This document shows, piece by piece, positions 1 through 5,147 of a DNA stretch of 7,081 nucleotides (positions are counted from its first letter, which is position 1; every line of letters begins with the position of its first letter). Under the pieces are notes generated by a model. That model saw only the letters and a list, made by a program, of their open reading frames with translations, did no database searches and was not told the DNA's origin. Source of the DNA: an uncultured Alphaproteobacteria bacterium (GTDB lineage Bacteria; Pseudomonadota; Alphaproteobacteria; Rickettsiales; UBA1997); assembly GCA_903849835.1 (NCBI GenBank), contig CAINKA010000031.1, positions 1-7,081 on the forward strand. Direction: 5' to 3'. The position numbers and the translations under genes were made by a program.

Positions 1-26
1 CATGCTTCGACAAGCTCAGCATGACA
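1..26. repeat. Short inverted repeat at the window edge, probably the end of a dispersed intergenic element
   Basis: The first 23 bases begin with CATGCT and end with AGCATG, a 6-bp inverted repeat around an 11-base loop. A second, nested pairing (GCTT/AAGC) is also possible. The core TTCGACAAGCTCAGCATGAC is a type of short intergenic repeat I remember from many draft bacterial genomes; that is recollection, not a search. The element probably continues left of the window, so its full length is unknown. It ends about 34 bases before the ppdK start and could shape the ppdK mRNA leader or end the upstream transcript, but no T-run follows it. Confidence 0.5.
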
Positions 27-59
27 TTGAAATAAATATTAACGTTTAAATTCTAAAAC

Positions 60-2729
60 ATGACTTACCAAAAATTCGTTTACTCCTTCGGCGATGGAAA
101 ATCTGAAGGTGATGCTTCAATGAAAAACTTACTCGGAGGCAAGGGCGCCAACCTTGCAGAGATGTCGAAGATGGATCTTCCAGTTCCTCCCGGTTTCACA
201 ATCACAACCGAATTTTGCGATTTTTATTACAAAAACGGAAAAATTTTTCCGACAGAATTACGCGCAGAAGTTGCGACTGCACTCACTGAAATCGAAAAGA
301 AAATCGAAAAAAAATTCGGTGACGAAAAAAATCCGCTGCTTTTTTCAGTGCGTTCTGGTGCTAGAGCCTCAATGCCTGGGATGATGGACACCGTTCTCAA
401 TCTCGGCCTCAACGACAAAACCGTGCAAGGTCTCACGACAAATTCCGGCAATAAACGCTTCGCCTTCGACTCCTACCGCCGCTTCATCCAAATGTATTCC
501 AACGTTGTGCTCGGACTCGATCATCACAATTTCGAAGTGATCCTCGACGAAAAAAAACATGAGTTCGGAGCCAGCGCCGACACTGATCTCACCACAGAAA
601 ATCTCGAAGAAATCGTCGCACTTTTTAAAGCCGAGGTAAAAACCGAACTCGGTCGCGAATTTCCGCAAGACGTCAATGAACAGCTCTGGGGCGCGGTTGA
701 AGCAGTCTTCGCTTCGTGGATGAATGCACGCGCCATCACTTACCGCGAGCTCAACAACATCCCTGCGGCGTGGGGTACGGCAGTGAATGTGCAATCGATG
801 GTTTTCGGAAATATGGGCGACGATTCCGCTACGGGAGTGGCTTTCACGCGCAATCCGTCGACGGGGACGAAAGAACTTTACGGCGAATATTTGATCAATG
901 CGCAAGGCGAAGATGTCGTCGCCGGCATTCGCACACCGCAGTCAATCACGATCTCCGGCAAGGAACAACTCGATTCAAAATTGCCTTCGATGGAAGAAAC
1001 AATGCCCGAAGTTTTTGGCGAGTTGGTAAAAATTTACAAAAAGCTCGAGCTGCATTATCGCGACATGCAAGACATCGAATTCACCGTCCAAAATAAAAAA
1101 CTCTGGATGCTGCAAACCCGCAATGGCAAACGCACGGCACATGCTGCGGTGAAAATTGCCGTCGACATGGTTGGTGAAAATTTGATCACGAAAAAAGAGG
1201 CGTTGCTGCGCATTGATCCTGCTAGTCTCGATCAACTTTTGCATCCAACTCTTGATCCAAAAGCGCAAGTGAAAGTGATTGCGAAAGGTCTTCCAGCCTC
1301 TCCGGGAGCAGCTTCAGGAATAGTCGTATTTTCTTCCGCCGATGCAGAAAAAAAATCTGAAAATGGCGAAAAAGTTATTTTGGTTCGCGTCGAAACCAGT
1401 CCTGAAGACATCAAGGGCATGCATGTTTCTCAAGGAATTTTAACCGCACGCGGCGGTATGACATCGCACGCAGCCGTTGTGGCACGTGGCATGGGAACAC
1501 CTTGCGTTTCCGGCGCATCAGCAGTTCACGTTGATCATTCCGGACAATTTTTTACTGCAGGTGGCGTCAAAGTAAAAGAGGGCGAGACCATCACCATCAA
1601 TGGTTCAACCGGTGATGTAATCCTCGGATCAGTGCCAACTTTAAAACCAAATTTGTCGGACGATTTTGAAAAAATTATGGAATGGGCGGATGAGGTTCGC
1701 GTGCTAAAAGTTCGCACAAATGCCGAAACGCCACTCGATTGCCAAACCGCCCGCGACTTTGGCGCTGAAGGCATCGGCCTCTGTCGAACTGAACACATGT
1801 TCTTCAGCGAAGACCGAATTATTTCCGTGCGCGAAATGATTTTGGCCGAAGAAGTTGAGGGCAGAAAAAAAGCGCTGGCCAAACTTTTGCCAATGCAGCG
1901 CCAAGATTTCGTCGAGATTTTTAAAATCATGACCGGCCTCCCAGTCACGATCCGCCTGCTCGATCCTCCACTCCACGAATTTTTGCCACACAAAGATAGC
2001 GAGATCGCTGAAGTGGCGAAGGCTGTCGGCCTTGACGTCAGCTACGTCAAACATCGCACCCACCAGCTGCAAGAACAAAACCCGATGCTTGGCCATCGCG
2101 GTTGCAGACTCGGAATTTCTTATCCCGAAATTTACGAAATGCAGGCGAGGGCGATTTTCGAAGCTGCGTCGATTGTAAAAAAAGAAACTAAGCAAGACGT
2201 GCTTCTGGAAATCATGGTGCCGCTAGTTGCGACCAAAAAAGAGCTGCAAATTTTGAAAGAATTAATTGTCGCGACAGAAAAATCTGTGGCCAAAGAGCAG
2301 GGCGTGAAGCTGGAATATTTGGTTGGCACGATGATCGAGCTGCCTAGAGCCGCCTTAGTCGCCGACAAAATCGCCGAAGAAGCAGAATTCTTCAGCTTCG
2401 GAACGAATGACTTAACGCAAACAACTTTTGGATTGAGCCGCGACGACTCCGCAAACTTCCTCGGCCACTACCAAAAAGCCGGAATCTTAGAAAAAGATCC
2501 CTTCGCCGAACTAGACCAAGAAGGCGTCGGCGAACTAATCAAAATCGCCGCCGCAAAAGGAAAATCTGTTCGCAAAGACATCAAACTAGGAATCTGCGGC
2601 GAACATGGCGGCAATCCAGCATCGATAGAATTTTGCCATCGGGTGGGGTTGGATTATGTTTCTTGTAGTCCGTACAGGGTTCCGATTGCAAGGCTGGCAG
2701 CGGCGCGGGCGGGGTTAAAAACTGATTAA
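60..2729 (+). CDS. ppdK: Pyruvate, phosphate dikinase (EC 2.7.9.1)
   Basis: This cytoplasmic enzyme interconverts ATP + Pi + pyruvate and AMP + PPi + PEP, either making PEP or replacing pyruvate kinase in PPi-dependent glycolysis. At 889 residues it is full length (Clostridium symbiosum enzyme: 874). The N-terminal ATP-grasp region (about 1-360) carries the G-G-K-G-A-N motif near residue 27 and the S-V-R-S-G-A-R stretch at 96-102. The swivelling phosphohistidine domain (about 395-530) has G-G-M-T-S-H with catalytic His470. The C-terminal PEP/pyruvate barrel (about 540-885) has Arg576, Arg632, Glu760, Asn783 and Cys846. These match C. symbiosum His455, Arg561, Arg617, Glu745, Asn768 and Cys831 with a constant offset of 15, so the active site is complete. 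Thr468, two residues before the histidine, is the position phosphorylated by PPDK regulatory proteins where present; none is visible here. The ATG at 60 gives the family's usual N-terminus; no Shine-Dalgarno sequence precedes it. Confidence 0.98.
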   Translation: MTYQKFVYSFGDGKSEGDASMKNLLGGKGANLAEMSKMDLPVPPGFTITTEFCDFYYKNGKIFPTELRAEVATALTEIEKKIEKKFGDEKNPLLFSVRSGARASMPGMMDTVLNLGLNDKTVQGLTTNSGNKRFAFDSYRRFIQMYSNVVLGLDHHNFEVILDEKKHEFGASADTDLTTENLEEIVALFKAEVKTELGREFPQDVNEQLWGAVEAVFASWMNARAITYRELNNIPAAWGTAVNVQSMVFGNMGDDSATGVAFTRNPSTGTKELYGEYLINAQGEDVVAGIRTPQSITISGKEQLDSKLPSMEETMPEVFGELVKIYKKLELHYRDMQDIEFTVQNKKLWMLQTRNGKRTAHAAVKIAVDMVGENLITKKEALLRIDPASLDQLLHPTLDPKAQVKVIAKGLPASPGAASGIVVFSSADAEKKSENGEKVILVRVETSPEDIKGMHVSQGILTARGGMTSHAAVVARGMGTPCVSGASAVHVDHSGQFFTAGGVKVKEGETITINGSTGDVILGSVPTLKPNLSDDFEKIMEWADEVRVLKVRTNAETPLDCQTARDFGAEGIGLCRTEHMFFSEDRIISVREMILAEEVEGRKKALAKLLPMQRQDFVEIFKIMTGLPVTIRLLDPPLHEFLPHKDSEIAEVAKAVGLDVSYVKHRTHQLQEQNPMLGHRGCRLGISYPEIYEMQARAIFEAASIVKKETKQDVLLEIMVPLVATKKELQILKELIVATEKSVAKEQGVKLEYLVGTMIELPRAALVADKIAEEAEFFSFGTNDLTQTTFGLSRDDSANFLGHYQKAGILEKDPFAELDQEGVGELIKIAAAKGKSVRKDIKLGICGEHGGNPASIEFCHRVGLDYVSCSPYRVPIARLAAARAGLKTD

Positions 2730-2778
2730 CGCAATATCTAATCAATAAATTTATCAACCAATTCAACCTTAAAAAATT

Positions 2779-3486
2779 ATGTTTTGTAAAAAGAAAAAAG
2801 AAAAATTCAGACAAAATAACTTTATTGTCGTGGATGATTTTAATGATGTAAAAAAATTTTTTGGTTTCAGCAAGGAGCCAATCATGGTTGAAAACGACCT
2901 CGATACCATTGATTCTTTTTCTGATTTTAACGGAAGAAAAATAAAAGATTCCACAATTTTGGCGACATTTGCCGCCAATGTTACACCGGGGAAAATGTTG
3001 GATATAGGGACATTCTATGGGAGAAGTGCGGCATCAATGTCAGTTAACTCTCCTAATTCTACGATATACACCGTCAACATTCTGCCAGAACAGGTGGAAA
3101 ATAATGCCGGCGCTTTCACAACAGAATTTTTAACCAAAGATCAAATTGGAATTTATTACAAAGAAAGAAATTTGAAAAACATAAAACAAATTTATGCCAA
3201 TACAAAAACTTGGAAAGTTGAAGAAGAAATAAATGATCTATCCTTGGTTTTTATAGATGGATGCCATGATGAAGAATTTGTTTACTCCGATACCAAATTA
3301 ATTTTGGACAGAGTTAAAAAAGGTGGATTCATTTTGTGGCATGATTTTTCTCCGTATTACAGAAGTAATTTTATCTGGATAAACGATTCCATGAAAGGGG
3401 TCGAAAAACTTATGAAAGAAAAACTAATTTCCGCTTATGTGATCAATGTCAGAGGTTCGTGGATTGGGATTTGGAGAAAGGAATAA
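2779..3486 (+). CDS. Class I SAM-dependent methyltransferase (Methyltransf_24-like), substrate unknown
   Basis: A 235-residue protein with a Rossmann-type SAM-binding fold. Motif I is L-D-I-G-T-F-Y-G at 74-81. The strand 4 region is V-F-I-D-G-C-H (157-163), and a later strand ends in I-L-W-H-D-F (185-190). The spacing and the D-G-x-H and H-D-F signatures fit the Methyltransf_24 group, whose members often modify sugars or small metabolites; the substrate cannot be read from the sequence. At the end of strand 2, where an acidic residue usually holds the SAM ribose, the sequence reads T-V-N (Asn100), which is unusual. The first 35 residues are basic and poorly conserved-looking, so the start could instead be Met36 (position 2884); ATG 2779 is kept because it opens the frame. 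The gene lies 49 bases after ppdK with no clear terminator between them. Its codons are visibly more A+T-rich than those of ppdK, suggesting acquisition. Confidence 0.85.
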   Translation: MFCKKKKEKFRQNNFIVVDDFNDVKKFFGFSKEPIMVENDLDTIDSFSDFNGRKIKDSTILATFAANVTPGKMLDIGTFYGRSAASMSVNSPNSTIYTVNILPEQVENNAGAFTTEFLTKDQIGIYYKERNLKNIKQIYANTKTWKVEEEINDLSLVFIDGCHDEEFVYSDTKLILDRVKKGGFILWHDFSPYYRSNFIWINDSMKGVEKLMKEKLISAYVINVRGSWIGIWRKE

Positions 3487-3578
3487 ACTCAGTCCCACAC
3501 CAGTAAAAAAACCTCAACTCCATAACTCAAAAAACCCATAAAAAGTGAGTAATAAAAAAATTTCTTTAACTCATTTTC

Positions 3579-3974
3579 ATGCAAAAATTCATAACCATCG
3601 CTATCCTCGCGCTAATAATCACGCCGATTATCACAACTTTGAATATTTTTAATCTTCCGCAAAATCCTGCTGAAACCACGCCGCCAAAGCCTTTTAACGT
3701 GTCTCACAAAATTATTGCGACTCCAGGAATTGTTGGATGTTTGTCAGAAAAATCGTTGCAACAAATCACAAAATTTTATTTGAAAAAAAATTCTGCAGCG
3801 ATGCAAAGCATGGTGAATCAAGGGCTCTGCGTTTATTTTTTGAACGGTAGCGAATTGCTCACGCGTGAAGATGCGTGCCTAAAGGAAAAAAATATTGAGG
3901 GAAAAAATATTTTTGTTTCGATTCCAAAAAAAATGACCAGCGAATTTTATCTACCTTGCTCAGCAATTTTTTAG
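3579..3974 (+). CDS. Small membrane-anchored or secreted hypothetical protein with four cysteines
   Basis: I do not recognise this 131-residue protein as a named family. Residues 5-20 form one hydrophobic segment preceded by Lys3, consistent with a signal peptide or N-terminal anchor that sends the rest outside the inner membrane. A Pro/Thr-rich stretch (28-38) follows, then a compact domain with Cys54, Cys84, Cys100 and Cys127, which could form two disulfides. The layout (Gly-Cys, a helix, Gly-x-Cys, then two strands ending near Y-L-P) resembles small periplasmic hypotheticals common in proteobacteria, where the first helix packs on a beta pair; this is an impression, not a family assignment. 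It has no Shine-Dalgarno sequence, lies 92 bases after the methyltransferase, and its last 15 bases overlap the convergent end of the decarboxylase gene. The signal segment and coherent composition support a real gene, but coding status is less sure than for its neighbours. Confidence 0.65.
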   Translation: MQKFITIAILALIITPIITTLNIFNLPQNPAETTPPKPFNVSHKIIATPGIVGCLSEKSLQQITKFYLKKNSAAMQSMVNQGLCVYFLNGSELLTREDACLKEKNIEGKNIFVSIPKKMTSEFYLPCSAIF

Positions 3975-5093
3975 CGCACTGCTCGACAGAGAATTTCTCA
4001 AATCTTCCAAAAAATCATCGATCACTTGCTGCGTCAAACCAGGCATACAGATGATGTGCGAGATTCCATTTTCGGTGGCAAGCTGCCATTTTTTGCAAAT
4101 ATCTTCCGATGGTTGAGGCATCACAACCGTGATCGCATTCGGATTTCTCCAAGCATCAAGACCAAGTTCCTGCAATTTTTTTTCGGTGTAGGCGGCGAGT
4201 TCCATGCTTTTCAGCGCCCTTTCTTTCAAGCCTTCGACTCCCATTTTTTTAATTGCATACCACAAAAATAATGGACTGTGACCATTGCGAGAGCCTGTGA
4301 TTGTAGTGTCCATCGTGCCGATGTAAGGGATGGATTGACCTATTCTTTCCTTGTAATTTTTTTTCACGATCACGACTCCACAAGGAATTGGTGATCCGAT
4401 AAATTTATGACCGCTGATTGCGATTGAGTCTGTGCCGCTTGGAAAATCAAACTTCGGACTCGTTTCCAAAAGTGCCAAATAAGCTCCGGAAAGTGCGGCA
4501 TCACAATGGATGTAGCTGCTACGAATTGCTGATGCGCGCAGCATCGTTTTAATTTTAGAGATGTCGTCTTTCGCTTCCGTCATCGTGCTGCCAATGTTTG
4601 CGACGACAATTGCTGGACGATCACGATGGGTATGCACTGCGTCTTTCAAATCTTCGTAATCCATTTCGCCGCTTTCTTGCGAACGAATCATGATGCTTGG
4701 CATGTTGAGCAATCTGATGTTTTTATTGACGCTGTAATGCGTGGATTCAGAAAAATAAACCATGCCTTGCGGATAGAGCTCCCGCGCCACGTAAAGCGCA
4801 TAAAGATTTCCCTCCGATCCACCATTCGTCACATAGCCCCAAGAATTTTCTTTCGGGGCTTTAAAAATTTCACAAAAAAATTGCACAACTTCACGTTCGA
4901 TTGAGCGTGAATTTAAATCGTAAGTCGACTCGATTAGCGGGTCGCCAAGGTTGTTGAGAGGATATTTAAAAAGCGGATAAAGTTCAGAATAATCGAAATC
5001 GGTTGAAACGGGATAGCCGATAAAATTTGTAACGCGCTCTTTCACTTGAGCCACGTAACTATCGAGACGATTTTGATCTTCTTTTTTTTTCAT
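3960..5093 (-). CDS. PLP-dependent amino-acid decarboxylase, histidine/serine decarboxylase family (EC 4.1.1.22 or serine-specific)
   Basis: A cytoplasmic group II pyridoxal-phosphate decarboxylase that releases CO2 from an amino acid to give the amine. At 377 residues it equals Morganella histidine decarboxylase (about 378). PLP-site elements are all present: T-N-G-G-S-E-G-N at 89-96, His119 in S-T-H-Y-S-V (stacks on the cofactor), Asp198 in H-C-D-A-A-L-S-G (pairs with the pyridine nitrogen), and Lys230 in S-G-H-K-F-I-G-S-P-I-P-C-G (Schiff base). G-S-R-N-G-H at 267-272 is another family signature. The N-terminal N-N-L-G-D-P-x-I-E-S (47-56) and the late W-Q-L-A (336-339) read more like plant serine decarboxylase than like Morganella Hdc, so the product could be ethanolamine rather than histamine. 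No amine antiporter gene is adjacent. The gene follows the ABC-F gene after 54 bases without a visible terminator, so the two may be cotranscribed. It ends in TGA, with TAG three codons further on. Confidence 0.9.
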   Translation of the reverse strand: MKKKEDQNRLDSYVAQVKERVTNFIGYPVSTDFDYSELYPLFKYPLNNLGDPLIESTYDLNSRSIEREVVQFFCEIFKAPKENSWGYVTNGGSEGNLYALYVARELYPQGMVYFSESTHYSVNKNIRLLNMPSIMIRSQESGEMDYEDLKDAVHTHRDRPAIVVANIGSTMTEAKDDISKIKTMLRASAIRSSYIHCDAALSGAYLALLETSPKFDFPSGTDSIAISGHKFIGSPIPCGVVIVKKNYKERIGQSIPYIGTMDTTITGSRNGHSPLFLWYAIKKMGVEGLKERALKSMELAAYTEKKLQELGLDAWRNPNAITVVMPQPSEDICKKWQLATENGISHIICMPGLTQQVIDDFLEDLRNSLSSSALKNC

Positions 5094-5147
5094 AAATTTT
5101 ATTTGGCTTGAGGAGAATTTTTTTTCGAGATTGTAAATGCGCTTTAA

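Noticed and set aside
27..52. Possible promoter before ppdK: TTGAAA at 27-32 with TAAATT at 47-52
   Set aside because: The 14-base spacing is too short and the second box is only 8 bases from the start codon; A+T-rich sequence gives such matches by chance.
369..905. Long antisense open frame of 178 codons opposite ppdK
   Set aside because: ppdK is unmistakable in the other strand, and the antisense product has no recognisable domain or start signal; it is a by-product of codon bias.
2723..2744. Inverted repeat TGATTA/TAATCA across the ppdK stop codon as a terminator
   Set aside because: The 6-bp stem has almost no G-C pairs, a 10-base loop and no T-run after it, so it is not a convincing terminator.
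3546..3573. Inverted repeat TGAGT/ACTCA just before the 3579 start as an operator or hairpin
   Set aside because: Only 5 bp, extendable only with a bulge, in sequence dominated by A and T; chance is as good an explanation.
3960..3962. UGA read as glycine, as in some candidate phyla
   Set aside because: No in-frame TGA occurs in about 2,270 codons of complete genes, and TGA ends the decarboxylase at its expected length.
2779..5093. Biosynthetic or defence cluster made of methyltransferase, exported protein and decarboxylase
   Set aside because: The genes are on opposite strands, share no pathway signature and lack partner genes; nothing beyond proximity links them.
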